Source: FEN-1191 sp036490715
GTDB lineage: Bacteria; Pseudomonadota; Gammaproteobacteria; Steroidobacterales; Steroidobacteraceae
Length of the DNA stretch: 64,000 bases
Direction: 5' to 3'
NCBI GenBank assembly: GCA_036490715.1
Contig: DASXDL010000048.1
Span: 186,001-250,000, forward strand
The position numbers were made by a program, and so were the translations under genes. Below the pieces are notes generated by a model. It did no database searches. It saw nothing but the letters and a program-made list of their open reading frames with translations, and was not told the DNA's origin. Shown here in pieces: positions 24,793-35,300 of this stretch (the stretch's first letter is position 1; every line of letters begins with the position of its first letter).

Positions 24793-26322
24793 ATGAGATA
24801 TGTGTCAAATGCGCTGCTCATTGTCTTTTGCATGTCGTTCGCTGCACCGGGGCTCGCAGCCGATCTCAGGAGTCAGGTCGAGCGCTACCGGATGGCTCAC
24901 GAAGTGCACATCGTCGGCGAACTTGATGAATTGATCCGTCTCAAGAGCGTCGCGGCCGATCCGGCCGGCCTTGCTGCAGCCGCTGACCATCTGCAGGCAT
25001 TGTTGAAGCAACGCGGCTTTAAGACGATGCAGCTGTCGGCCGGTCCCGGTATCCCGCCACTGGTCTTCGGCATACTGAGCAGCCCAGGGGCCAAGCGCAC
25101 CGTGGTGTTCTACGCCCACTATGACGGCCAACCGGTGACGCCGTCGCAGTGGAGCTCTGACCCGTTCATCCCGGTGATGCGCAGCGGTCCGTTAAATTCT
25201 GGCGGACATGACATCGACTGGAAGAGCGCGACGCCGCCGTTCGACCCGGGGTGGCGGTTGTTCGGCCGTGCCGCCAGTGACGATAAGACCTCTATCGTTG
25301 CATTCCTCGTAGCATTTGACGCACTCAAGGCCTGCGGTCGCAAGCCCTCGGTGAACATCAAGGTGACCTGGGAGGGGGAGGAAGAAGCTGGATCACCCCA
25401 TCTTGCCGAGATCCTCCGGGCCAACCAGGCGCTGCTCGCGGCTGACCTGTGGCTAATTGGCGATGCGCCGATCCATCAGTCCGGACGTCAGATGGTCTAC
25501 TTCGGTGCGCGCGGAACCGTGGGTCTGGAGGCAACGGTCTACGGGCCGATCCGCGCCCTGCACGACGGTCATTACGGCAATTGGGTGCCCAATCCGGCGG
25601 CGATGGCCTCGACGCTGATCGCGCAGATGCGTGACGATGAGGGTCGGATTTTGATTCCGGGATTTGCCGACGACGTGCGCCCGTTGACCAATACCGAGCA
25701 GGAGGCGATCGGGCATCTGCCGCGCGTTGAAGATGCGCTCAAGCAGGAATTTGAGATCGGTCGAACAGAGGGCGATCAGGGGTTGACCGCAAGTCTCATG
25801 CGGCCGGCGCTCAACATCCGGGGCATTCGCTCGGGCCAAGTGGGCAACGCGGCCGCCAACGCCATCCCGACCGAGGCCGCGATCTCGATCGATTTTCGTC
25901 TGGTACCGGATCAAACGCCACAGACGGTGCGCACCAGCGTTGAGAACTTTCTGCAGAGCAAAGGTTGGACCATCGTCACCGATGAACCGGATCAGGCGAC
26001 GCGGCTGGCACAGCCGCGCATCATTCGGCTCAAATGGGATTCAGGCTACCCGGCGTTCCGCTCCGACATGTCAACGCCGGTCGCCCGGGCGGTTATCGGC
26101 ACTGCCAGCGAGGCCGCCGGATACCCGGTCGCGGTGTTGCCGATGATCGGTGCCAGCGTGCCGATCTATCTGTTCGCCGATCGCTTCAAAGTGCCCGTGA
26201 TCGGTCTGCCGATCGTCAACTTTGACAACAACCAACACGCCGCCAATGAGAATCAGCGGTTGCAGAATCTGTGGGACGGCATCGATACGTACGCGGCGAT
26301 GATGGCCAGATTGAGCTGGTAG
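24793..26322 (+). CDS. Exported M20-family metallopeptidase
   Basis: Predicted zinc peptidase of the M20/ArgE/DapE/CPG2 family, acting after export. The ATG at 24793 follows a GGGAG ribosome-binding site and starts a signal peptide (MRYVSNALLIVFCMSFAAPGLAA). Metal and catalytic motifs are in order: VVFYAHYDGQPVTP (His, Asp), FGRAASDDKTSIVAFL (bridging Asp), TWEGEEEAGSPH (Glu pair), LIGDAP (Asp), and the C-terminal His in NNQHAANENQ. 509 residues. Substrate unknown; the family includes dipeptidases, carboxypeptidases and deacylases. Convergent with the GGDEF/EAL gene, 19 bases apart. Confidence 0.9.
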   Translation: MRYVSNALLIVFCMSFAAPGLAADLRSQVERYRMAHEVHIVGELDELIRLKSVAADPAGLAAAADHLQALLKQRGFKTMQLSAGPGIPPLVFGILSSPGAKRTVVFYAHYDGQPVTPSQWSSDPFIPVMRSGPLNSGGHDIDWKSATPPFDPGWRLFGRAASDDKTSIVAFLVAFDALKACGRKPSVNIKVTWEGEEEAGSPHLAEILRANQALLAADLWLIGDAPIHQSGRQMVYFGARGTVGLEATVYGPIRALHDGHYGNWVPNPAAMASTLIAQMRDDEGRILIPGFADDVRPLTNTEQEAIGHLPRVEDALKQEFEIGRTEGDQGLTASLMRPALNIRGIRSGQVGNAAANAIPTEAAISIDFRLVPDQTPQTVRTSVENFLQSKGWTIVTDEPDQATRLAQPRIIRLKWDSGYPAFRSDMSTPVARAVIGTASEAAGYPVAVLPMIGASVPIYLFADRFKVPVIGLPIVNFDNNQHAANENQRLQNLWDGIDTYAAMMARLSW

Positions 26323-26341
26323 CCGCAGCGATACAGCGACT

Positions 26342-28243
26342 TTACCCGATCAGCGCCTTGAAGCGCTGCGTGCGTGTGCCGGTAGCGGTCTCCGAGCGGC
26401 GAAGCAGCTTGCTGGCGTCCACCGCAGGCAACGCCTCGCCGAGCAGAAAACCCTGCGCCTCATGGCAATCGTGCTCCTGCAGGAACATCAGCTGCGAGAT
26501 ATTCTCGACGCCCTCGGCAGTCACATCGATGCGCAGTGAGCGCGACATGGCAATGATAGCCGCCGCGATCGCCCGGTCATCGCTGCACTCATTCAGGCTG
26601 CTGACGAACGAGCGATCGATCTTGAGACGATTGACCGCGAAGCGTCGAAGGCGTGCCAGGCTCGAATAGCCGGTGCCGAAGTCGTCGATCGCCAGCGCCA
26701 CGCCCAGTCCCTTGAGCTGATTGATGGCGCGCTCGGCCCAGGCCTCATCGTTCATGAGCAGCGTCTCGGTGATCTCCAGCTCGAGCTTGGCGGCCTCCAA
26801 ACCACTGTCGCGCAAAATCGCAGCGACCTGGGCGGGAAACTCGCTGCGAGCGAACTGTTGCGCCGAGACGTTGACCGAGATGCGTACCGCCGGGAAGCCC
26901 TCGTCGTGCCAGGCCTTGCCCTGGGCGCAGGCATTGCGCAGCACCCACTCGCCAATCGGCAGGATCAGACCGGTCTCCTCGGCCACGGCGATGAACTCCG
27001 ACGGCGGCACCACGCCCAGCTGCTCGTTGCTCCAGCGCAGCAGCGCCTCCATGCCGGAGATGTGGCCGGTGCGGATGTCAAACAGCGGCTGGAAATACAG
27101 CGTGAACTCGTTGCGCATCAAGGCTCCGCGCAGTTTGTCCTCGATGGTGAATCGCTGCAGCGCGGTGGCGTTCATCGCGGCGTCGAAGAACGAATACGTG
27201 CCGGGGCTCTTGCGTTTGGAGAAGTACATGGCCAGATCGGCGTTGCGCAGCAGCGTCTCGGCGTCGGCGCCGTCGTTGGGAAAGACCGCGATCCCGACAC
27301 TGGGTGTCACCACCAGCGAGTTTTGCGCCAGCTGCATCGGTTCGCGCAGCGCCGCGATGATGCGCTCGGCGATCGAGCCGGCGTCCGCAGGTTTGCGAAT
27401 ATTGGGCAGCAACACCATGAATTCGTCGCCGCCCAGACGGGCCAGATCGCCGGGCCGGGAAATACCGCTCGACTCCAGGTTCCAGGAGTCGCCGTAACGC
27501 AGGCAGGTACGCAGACGCTGGGCAACCAGGCGCAACAACTCGTCGCCGACCGCGTGGCCCAAGGTATCGTTGACGCGCTTGAAGTTGTCCAGATCCAGGT
27601 ACAGCACCGCTAGCGTGCGCTCGTGCTGCCGCGCCGCCTCGACCGCGCCGAGCAGCCGGCTGCGCGACTGCTCGCGATTGGGCAGTCCGGTGAGCGCGTC
27701 GAAGTACGCCAGCCGCACCACCGTACGCTCAGCGCGCCACTTACTTGCCAGCGCGATGGTCATCTGCCGAATCTCATGCGGATGAAACGGCTTCTGCAGA
27801 TACGACAGCTTCTCCTCCGGCGGCACGATGCCACCGATATCGCTGGGATCGATATCGGAATAGGCGGTGCAGATCACGATCTCGATTGCCGGGTCCAGCT
27901 CGCGGATACGCGACGCCGCCCACACGCCGTCGGGGCCGGGCGGCATGCGCATGTCCAGGAACGCCACCGCAAACGGTTGCTCCTGCGCCAGCGCGTCGCG
28001 CACCGCGTGCACCGCCTCCTCGGCGCCGTTGCAGAACACCGGATCGAAGGTCGCGGCCCGCGAGCCTTCCGCTGGCGCCGCACGCTCGGCGCCCTTGCGG
28101 AACAGCCGCGCGCGCAGATTGTGAAATGCGGCCAGATCGCGCTGTACCTCGGCCTCAAGCAGGATCTGCCGATAGGCATCGCGCACGTCGGCCTCGTCAT
28201 CTACCACCAGGACCCGAATAGGCGTTCGACTTTGGTTGGACAT
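26342..28243 (-). CDS. Response regulator with REC, GGDEF and EAL domains
   Basis: Predicted phosphorylation-controlled c-di-GMP enzyme. The REC domain has DD15-16, phospho-Asp 97 (AFLDMRMP), Thr126 and Lys151 (LQKPF), with a roughly 35-residue insert between helix 1 and the next strand. GGDEF (271-275) is intact. EAL (399-401) is intact with the later catalytic motifs NVSAQQF, LEITET, AIDDFGTGYSS, LKIDRSF and AEGVEN, so it may act as cyclase, phosphodiesterase or both. The ATG at 28243 has a TGAGG ribosome-binding site; an ATG at 28255 overlaps the stop of the upstream kinase as ATGA. 633 residues. Operon partner: the CHASE4 kinase directly upstream. Confidence 0.93.
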   Translation of the reverse strand: MSNQSRTPIRVLVVDDEADVRDAYRQILLEAEVQRDLAAFHNLRARLFRKGAERAAPAEGSRAATFDPVFCNGAEEAVHAVRDALAQEQPFAVAFLDMRMPPGPDGVWAASRIRELDPAIEIVICTAYSDIDPSDIGGIVPPEEKLSYLQKPFHPHEIRQMTIALASKWRAERTVVRLAYFDALTGLPNREQSRSRLLGAVEAARQHERTLAVLYLDLDNFKRVNDTLGHAVGDELLRLVAQRLRTCLRYGDSWNLESSGISRPGDLARLGGDEFMVLLPNIRKPADAGSIAERIIAALREPMQLAQNSLVVTPSVGIAVFPNDGADAETLLRNADLAMYFSKRKSPGTYSFFDAAMNATALQRFTIEDKLRGALMRNEFTLYFQPLFDIRTGHISGMEALLRWSNEQLGVVPPSEFIAVAEETGLILPIGEWVLRNACAQGKAWHDEGFPAVRISVNVSAQQFARSEFPAQVAAILRDSGLEAAKLELEITETLLMNDEAWAERAINQLKGLGVALAIDDFGTGYSSLARLRRFAVNRLKIDRSFVSSLNECSDDRAIAAAIIAMSRSLRIDVTAEGVENISQLMFLQEHDCHEAQGFLLGEALPAVDASKLLRRSETATGTRTQRFKALIG

Positions 28244-28251
28244 CACAGACC

Positions 28252-30111
28252 TCATGCGGCCTTGCTGTGGCTTTCGGGCCGGCGCGCGGCCAGCGGCACG
28301 CTCAGATGCAGCGCCGCGCCCCGGCCGGCGCCTTCGCTGCTGGCCCAGATGCGTCCGCCCAGGGCGCGCAGAACGTTGGCACACCAATGCAGGCCGATGC
28401 CGAAATTGGTGTTGCGCGATTTGGTCGAGAAACCCTTTTCGAACAGGCGTTCGAGATTCTCCGGAGCGATGCCACCGCCATCGTCCTGGCAGCACAGCAC
28501 CAGCTGCTGCGAGTCCTCGGCCTGATGAATCTGGGCGGATATACGCAGGGTACCGCGCTCCTTGCCGGCATCGCGCACCGCATCGGCAGCATTGATAATC
28601 AGGTTCTGCAGCACCAGTCGCAGCACCGTGCGCGCCAGTTGCAGCACGCCGAGCCGCGCCAGCGAGTCGTCGAGCTCAATCTGCAGCCGTTGGCGGCAGG
28701 CGTCCGGGACGATCTCCAGTGCCTGGCCAATCAGTTCCGGTAGCCGCACCGGCTCGATCACGTGCTCATTGCGAGTCGACGTCAGCTGCTCGGCCAGAGC
28801 GCTCTGCACCACACCGGCCTGGCGCGTGAGCAGTGCGACGTCGGCCTGTGCCACATCGATCACGGTGGCAAATTCGCGGCACGCCATCAGCACGAACTGC
28901 TGCAGATCTGAGCGGCGCGCGGCATCGGCATTGCCATTTTCCAGTTCGGCGCAGGCCTGTTCTGCGTCCGCGGTTGGCGCTTGGCGCAAGCGCTGCGCGA
29001 GCCCCGCCAGGCGCACGCCGACCGGCGTAATCGCGTTGCCGATGTTGTGCAGCACGCCGCGCGCCAACTCGGCAAAGCCCGCCTGGAACGACTGATCAAC
29101 GACCTGGCGACGCGAATCGGCCAAGCGTTCGACCATTCGATCGAATTCGCGCGCCAGGCGCGCGAACTCATCATCGCCCTTGAGATCCAGGCGCCCCTGC
29201 AGGTCATCGTCAATACTGACGGCGTGCCGGGTCACCTGCGCCAGCGGTTGCAGCACCACCCGGTTGAGCACCCCCACCAGCACCACCAGCACGACCACCG
29301 CGGCGGCCAGCAGGCACAGAGTCGCATAGACGATCGCGGCGTGGCCGCGCCGGGTGATGAGCCTGGGCAGATCAACCCGCAGCCCGGCGAGTGTCGTGCC
29401 GTAAACATCCGCCACCGGCCGCAGCACCTGGGCAGTCTGCGCGGTCTCGGTTACCTCGCCGGGTTGCAGACCCGCCGTCGCCGTCGCCGGCACCATGACC
29501 AGCGCGGCCTGCGCTTGGCTGCCGATGCGCCGGATCTCGCGCCCGCTCAGCAGCCGGCCGAGCAGCACCATGCCACGCTGCGGTCCACCGCCATTGCCAT
29601 CGAGCACCGGTGCGCCAGCGATCATCATGATGCCGCGGTTGGTGCGGATGAAGCCGCGCACGATCTGGCCGTCGCTCAGGTGCGCACGCCATGGGAAATC
29701 CGCGGGCAGCGCACCGCGCCCGACGAAGTCGATGTCCAGCGGTTGGTCGGAGTTCAGATCCAGCGTCTTCGCCATCACGAACCGGCCGGCCGCATCGATC
29801 AGCACGATGGCATTGACCTGCAGCTGCTTGAGGCCGACGTCGGTGGCATTGGCGCGCACGTAGGCCGGATCGCGCTCAATGATGTAACGCCAGGTGTCCT
29901 CCCAGTTGCCCCAGTCCGCCGCCGACAGCGCCAGACGATCGAGCGCCTGATCGAACGCGTAGCTGATGCGGCGCATGGCGGTCTGGGCTTCGTCATGCTC
30001 CAGCTCAGCGAAGCTGGGCATGACCACCTGCTGCTCGACCAGAATCTGAGACGCGCCCAGTACCAGCAGCGAGGCCGCAACCAGCACGATCACCTTGGGG
30101 CGTATCGTCAT
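28252..30111 (-). CDS. CHASE4-HAMP sensor histidine kinase
   Basis: Membrane sensor kinase, 619 residues. TM1 (about 7-27), periplasmic CHASE4 domain (about 50-250, with LSAADWGNWEDTW), TM2 (about 259-281), HAMP, then a dimerisation helix with an unusual H box ELARGVLHNIGNAITP in which His355 is followed by Asn and the usual HE/HD pair is missing. The ATPase domain has LQNLIINAADAV (N box), CQDDGGGIAPENL (G1), FEKGFSTK and FGIGLHWCANVLRALGG (G2). Its stop overlaps the next gene's upstream ATG, so the REC-GGDEF-EAL protein is the likely phosphotransfer target. The ligand is unknown. Confidence 0.9.
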   Translation of the reverse strand: MTIRPKVIVLVAASLLVLGASQILVEQQVVMPSFAELEHDEAQTAMRRISYAFDQALDRLALSAADWGNWEDTWRYIIERDPAYVRANATDVGLKQLQVNAIVLIDAAGRFVMAKTLDLNSDQPLDIDFVGRGALPADFPWRAHLSDGQIVRGFIRTNRGIMMIAGAPVLDGNGGGPQRGMVLLGRLLSGREIRRIGSQAQAALVMVPATATAGLQPGEVTETAQTAQVLRPVADVYGTTLAGLRVDLPRLITRRGHAAIVYATLCLLAAAVVVLVVLVGVLNRVVLQPLAQVTRHAVSIDDDLQGRLDLKGDDEFARLAREFDRMVERLADSRRQVVDQSFQAGFAELARGVLHNIGNAITPVGVRLAGLAQRLRQAPTADAEQACAELENGNADAARRSDLQQFVLMACREFATVIDVAQADVALLTRQAGVVQSALAEQLTSTRNEHVIEPVRLPELIGQALEIVPDACRQRLQIELDDSLARLGVLQLARTVLRLVLQNLIINAADAVRDAGKERGTLRISAQIHQAEDSQQLVLCCQDDGGGIAPENLERLFEKGFSTKSRNTNFGIGLHWCANVLRALGGRIWASSEGAGRGAALHLSVPLAARRPESHSKAA

Positions 30112-30235
30112 GAATTCAGGCTAAATTATTGTGCGCCGAGCGGCGCTTACCGGAATCTCAATTTCGGCGCCAGCGCAGCGGCGGCGCTACACCGGAAGGT
30201 GACGGCGGTCACACTCTGCGGCCGGTGTGCGCCGG

Positions 30236-32380
30236 TCAGCGCACGGTGAACTGAACTCGATCGAGCCGCTGGCCGGATTCATCTTCCAGTGTCAGCTCGT
30301 AGCGGCCCGGCCGCGGCTCCCACAGCTGTTGCGGCAGCACCCCATCCAGCGGCGTGTCATTGAGTTTGAGCTGCAACGAGGAACGCGCACCCTGCAGCGC
30401 GATCAGAACGCGCTGGCGTGCATCAGGGATATCCGGGTCCAGTGCAATCACCATTCCATCCACCGGCGAGACGATCGTCGGCCGCTCGCTGGCGGGCACC
30501 GCGGCGACCACGCCGCGAAACTGCGTTCCATTGATGAACCACTCACGCCGTTCCGGTTCCACGCTCGGCTCGAAGCGCGTGCTACGGCCTGACACGTCGG
30601 GCGGGACGGCCGGTGGCGCGGCTGCACCGCCGGCCTGCAACCGCAGCATCAGCTCCTGCCATACCGGCGCGGCTCCGGTGACGCCGCTGACGTCGCGCAT
30701 CGAGTCGCCTTCGAAATTGCCGACCCAGACAGCGACCGTGTACGAGCCGGAGTAACCGATACACCAGTTGTCGCGCATATCCTCGCTGGTTCCGGTTTTG
30801 ACCGCGCTCCAGAACGGCGTCTTGAGATGGTTGTCGAGCCCGAAGGTCACGGTGCGCGCGCCTGGATCGGACAAGATGTCGCTGACGATGTAGCTGGCGG
30901 CAGCGGACATCAGCCGCTGCCGCACGGCTGGCTCAGCGCCGGGCTGCAGGCGCAGCGGCGAGCTCACCCCGCCGTTGGCCAACGCGCGATAGGCCTGCGC
31001 CTGTTGCCACAGCGTGACCTCGCCCGAGCCGAGCGCCAATGAGTAGCCGTAGTACTGTGCATCCGCGCGGATGCCGCCATACCCGAGCGCCCGCAGCCGC
31101 GCAGCAAACGCATCCACTCCCACCAGCATCAAGGTACGCACCGCCGGAACGTTGAGCGAGCCGGCCAGCGCGGTGCGTACGCTGACCAGGCCCTTGAAGT
31201 CGTGGTCGTAGTCCTGCGGCAGATACACCCCGGCCGCGGTGTCCACGCTCAAGGGGGCGTCGGCCAGCAGCGATGCGGCCGTCAGATAGCGCTGCTCCAG
31301 TGCCTGCTCGTACAGAAACGGCTTGAGCGAAGAGCCGGCCTGGCGCGCGGCCTGCACGCCGTCGACCTGGGCGGCCCGTGACAAGGAACCCGCCGAGCCG
31401 ACATAGGCCAGCACCTCGCCGCTGGCGTTGTCTACCACCAACACCGCGCCGTCGCGCACGTTGCGGTTCGCCAGCGCGCTCAGATGACTTGTGAGCACCG
31501 CGCGCGCCTGGCGCTGCATATCTGCGTCCAGGCTGACGACCTGGCGCTCGCCCGGCGTGTGCAGCAGATGCTGGGCAAGTTGCGGTGCCAGATGCGGCCA
31601 CGGGCCGTCACGGCCAGCGGCCGTAGCGGCCAGCATCGCCTGCACCGTGCGATGAATTTCATCGCAGCTCACCGGCAGCGCCAGCACGCTTGCGCGTGCG
31701 CAGGCGCGCGAACCGACCAGCGCGCCGGATGCAGCGGGCTGGGGCAGCAGCGCTGCCAGGACCAGGCTTTCCGAGGTCGACAGTCCCGATGGTGACTTGC
31801 CGGCCAATCGAGCCGAGGCGGCACCGATGCCCTGCAGCTCGCCGCGGTAGGGAAGCAGATTCAGATACGCCTCCAGGATCTGATCCTTGCCCCAATGGCG
31901 CTCCAGACTGACTGCCGTTCGCCCCTGCTCGAGTTTGCCGATCCAGGCGCTCAGGCCCGAGCGCTCGTGACGTTGCAACAGCAGCGACGCCAGCTGCATC
32001 GAGATGGTGCTGGCACCACGGCGCTGGTGGCGCCAGAGCTCATCGCGCAATGCGCCGATGACGGCGCGCCAGTCGATGCCGTGATGCCGGTAAAAGCGCC
32101 GATCTTCACTATCGACGATCGCGGTAACCACGGCCGGCGAGATGTCCGCCAGTCTCGCCCAGGGCAGGCGCCGGACATCGAACCGCACGCGCACTGAATC
32201 GATGATTTCGCCGTGGCGATCGAGCAGCCAGGCGTCGGAGGGTACGAACTGCGCCTGCACCTGCGCGTATGACGGGACCGCGGCCGGCCACGACAGATAG
32301 ATCCACCCGCCGAGCGCGGCGATCAATCCGGCGCTGAGCGCGCCGCCGAGCACGCAGCGCAACTGTTGCACGCGCCTCAT
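30236..32380 (-). CDS. pbpC: Penicillin-binding protein 1C
   Basis: Bifunctional class A penicillin-binding protein in the periplasm. One N-terminal membrane anchor (about 12-30). Glycosyltransferase domain with IVDSEDRRFYRHHGIDW (catalytic Glu) and RGASTISMQLASLLL. Transpeptidase domain with SSLKPF (active-site Ser), YSLALGSGEVT and KTGTSEDMRDNW. A C-terminal beta-sandwich BiPBP_C domain (PTIVSPVDG and onward) is typical of PBP1C. 714 residues. It overlaps the upstream alpha-2-macroglobulin gene by four bases, the same pairing as yfhM-pbpC in E. coli. Confidence 0.95.
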   Translation of the reverse strand: MRRVQQLRCVLGGALSAGLIAALGGWIYLSWPAAVPSYAQVQAQFVPSDAWLLDRHGEIIDSVRVRFDVRRLPWARLADISPAVVTAIVDSEDRRFYRHHGIDWRAVIGALRDELWRHQRRGASTISMQLASLLLQRHERSGLSAWIGKLEQGRTAVSLERHWGKDQILEAYLNLLPYRGELQGIGAASARLAGKSPSGLSTSESLVLAALLPQPAASGALVGSRACARASVLALPVSCDEIHRTVQAMLAATAAGRDGPWPHLAPQLAQHLLHTPGERQVVSLDADMQRQARAVLTSHLSALANRNVRDGAVLVVDNASGEVLAYVGSAGSLSRAAQVDGVQAARQAGSSLKPFLYEQALEQRYLTAASLLADAPLSVDTAAGVYLPQDYDHDFKGLVSVRTALAGSLNVPAVRTLMLVGVDAFAARLRALGYGGIRADAQYYGYSLALGSGEVTLWQQAQAYRALANGGVSSPLRLQPGAEPAVRQRLMSAAASYIVSDILSDPGARTVTFGLDNHLKTPFWSAVKTGTSEDMRDNWCIGYSGSYTVAVWVGNFEGDSMRDVSGVTGAAPVWQELMLRLQAGGAAAPPAVPPDVSGRSTRFEPSVEPERREWFINGTQFRGVVAAVPASERPTIVSPVDGMVIALDPDIPDARQRVLIALQGARSSLQLKLNDTPLDGVLPQQLWEPRPGRYELTLEDESGQRLDRVQFTVR

Positions 32381-35300
32381 GGGCTCGCCCCGGCAGCGTC
32401 GATGCTCAACGGCGCGTTGGGCAACTCAGCGAACATTTCCGGGGCGTACATGGCCTCCACGCGGGTGGGCGGCAGCAGGAAAGTGCCGGGGTTATTCACC
32501 CGCAGCGTGTATTCGATGTGCCAGTGCCCCTTGGGCACCAGACGGTAGTAAGCGCGAAATCCTTCGAAGCGGTGCTCCTCGAATGCGAGCCAAGCCCAGC
32601 CGGCGCTGCGCTGCCCGTACTGCAGCAGCTCCGATTGCCCGCCGAGCCCACTGCCCAGGATCAGCGCGCCGGCCGGGATCGGATCGTCCACCACCACCCA
32701 GCTCATGTCGGACTGCGCTTCCAGATCCAACTGCACGCGCAGCACATCACCGCGCGTCCAGTGCCCGGGCCGCTGCTGCTCGAGCGGCAGCACCTGGCGT
32801 TCGATCCGGAAGCCTGTGGACAGCGGCTGCTCAAGCGGCAGTGCAGCGGTGGCGCGCACCATGGCCCAGGGAGCGCCGCTGCCGCGGTGGACAAGCTGCA
32901 GCTTCTGCACGCCGGATTGCCACGACAGCGCGATCGGTGACTCACTGGTCGCGGGCCAGTGCAGCTGCTTCTGCTGCTCGCCGTAGACCAGCATCGTGTC
33001 GCCGCTGACCGGCACCGATTCGAAGGCGGCGGAGAATTTCTCCATCGCCAGCATGCCCCAGGCATTGGCGACCGTGGTGTTCCAGTGGCCGAATTGCTGC
33101 CGTCCCAGCGCCCCACGTACCAGACGTGGTACATCAGCCTTCCAGTCGGCGCGTTTGAGAACGCTGAGCAGCATTCGGTTGGCGTTCGAATCCGCCGAGA
33201 TCATCAGCCACCAGAGCGCATCCTGGCGCTCGGTCGAGAACCCCATGGTCGTTCCCTGAAAATTCAGGCGGGCGCGCAGCAAGCGCAACGCCAATTCGAT
33301 GTTGGCCTCGGCAGAGGCAATCCCGGGCACCCGCTCGAGAATGTCGATCCAGTCCAGCACCGCCGAGGTCGGCAACAGTTGCGGCTGCAGATCCAGACTG
33401 TCCAGCATGTCGGCGCGGGCGGCGCCATAGCGCGCCAGCGCGGCGATCGCCTGCAGCTTACGCACCGACAGATCCGCGGTCGGCAACGCCGAATTGCGTT
33501 GCAACCGGCCCTCGGCGAAGCGCGTCAGCGCCTGCAGCAAGCGCGAGCGGTCGGCGTCCTGCAACGGCCAGTCGGCCTCATTGGCAATCGACAGAATATA
33601 GGCGCTCAGGCTGTCATCGCCCTGCAGCCGATCGCTCGGGAAGTAGCGCAACAGTCCATCATCGTCCATGTACGCCGGTAGCCGTTGCATCAACGCATCC
33701 CACTGCAGGCGCGAGCGCAAAGCGATCGCGCGCGAGGCCAGCTGCTCCAGGCAGATGTAGGGATAGCGGCTCATGTACTCGCGCACGCCGTCGAGGTTAT
33801 CGGCCAGCGTCGACTGCAGTTTGACCTCGACCGCGCCGCGCCCCTCGAGCGCGCCATGCGGCCGCTGCAAAGCTAGCGAGATCGGAGTACTCAGTTGCGC
33901 AATCGTGGCCTGATAGGTGCGCACCGGATATACCGGCAGCAGCGTCTGCGTAAGTTTCAGCCGGTCATCCGCCGGCGATTGAGCCGAGTGCACCCGCACG
34001 TCCCAGTCGATGTGTGTCGGGCCTACAGGGGCGGTGACCGTCCATACCGCGTCGCGTGCGGCGCCGGCGGGAATCTGCAGCGATCGTGCTGGCAGCGCCG
34101 AGCCAAGGGCGTTGGCCTCCGTCTGCACCTGCGCCGTGATCGGCTGATCGGTGGTGTTGCGGACGGTGAATGTGGCATCGAAGCGATCGCCTTCGCGTAT
34201 CGTGGGCGGCAGACCCGAAGTCAGGATCACATCCCGGGTGGTGCGAATGCTGGCGCTGCCGGTGCCAAACAGCGCCGCGCCGGATTGCGCGATCGCCACG
34301 ATCCGAAACGAACTTAGCGAGTCATTCAGCGGTATCGACAGCGCGGCGTTGCCTTGCGCGTCCACTCGGACGCGCGCTTGCCAGCCAAGCAGGCTGTCGA
34401 ACAACTCACGCGCCCGATCCACTTCCCGACCGCCGCCGCCGCCATGCGGAATCGCCTTGCGGCCGTAGTGGCGTTTGCCGACCACTTGCATCTGCGCCGT
34501 GGACGTCCAGACCTCCAGTCCGCGCTCACCCATCATGGCCGCCAGCAGATCCCAGCTCGGGTTGGGAGCAAGCTGCAGCAGCGCCTCGTCGACCGCCGCC
34601 ACCGCCAACTCGCTACCGGCCGGCAGCGGCTGGCCGTCCGCACGTGCAACGTGAACGCTGACGTTGACCTGATCGCGGACCTGGTAACTGGCGCGGTCGG
34701 TGCGCACCTGCACCTCGAGACGGTGCGGACGCCATCCGACCTTGATTTGCGCCGTGCCGAGCCGATACGCCGGCTTGGTCAGATCCACCAGCGCGCTGAC
34801 ATCCGGTTTGCGGCCGTTGCCGGCGCCATCGCCGTCCGCATGGGCTACCCGTCCTCGGATCGCCAGCACCGACACGAACGCGTTGGGGGAATAGTCGGCG
34901 CTGATCGGAACCTCGACGATGGGCGCATTGCCCTGCAGCTGCGTGACGAAACCGCTCAGCACGCCTTCGCGCTCCACGGTCACCAGTGCGGTGGCATTGC
35001 GAAACGGCATGCGCACCTGCAATCGGGCGGTATCACCGGGCTGGTACTCCTTCTTCTCCGGCAGCACGTCCATGCGATCGCCGGCGGTGCCGCCGAACCA
35101 CCAATCCTGCGTGCCGATCGACCAAAGCGTCGTGGTGGCGCCGGCACTCGCGCCCTGCGCGTCGCGTGTTTCCGCGCGCACGATAATCTGCCCCGAGGCG
35201 CCGGGTGAGAGCTCGCACAGCAGCAGGCCGTGCGCGTCGGTCACGCCGTGGCAGCCAGGCTTCAGCCGCTGGGTGTCGCGCACGCTTTCGTACGAGTAGA

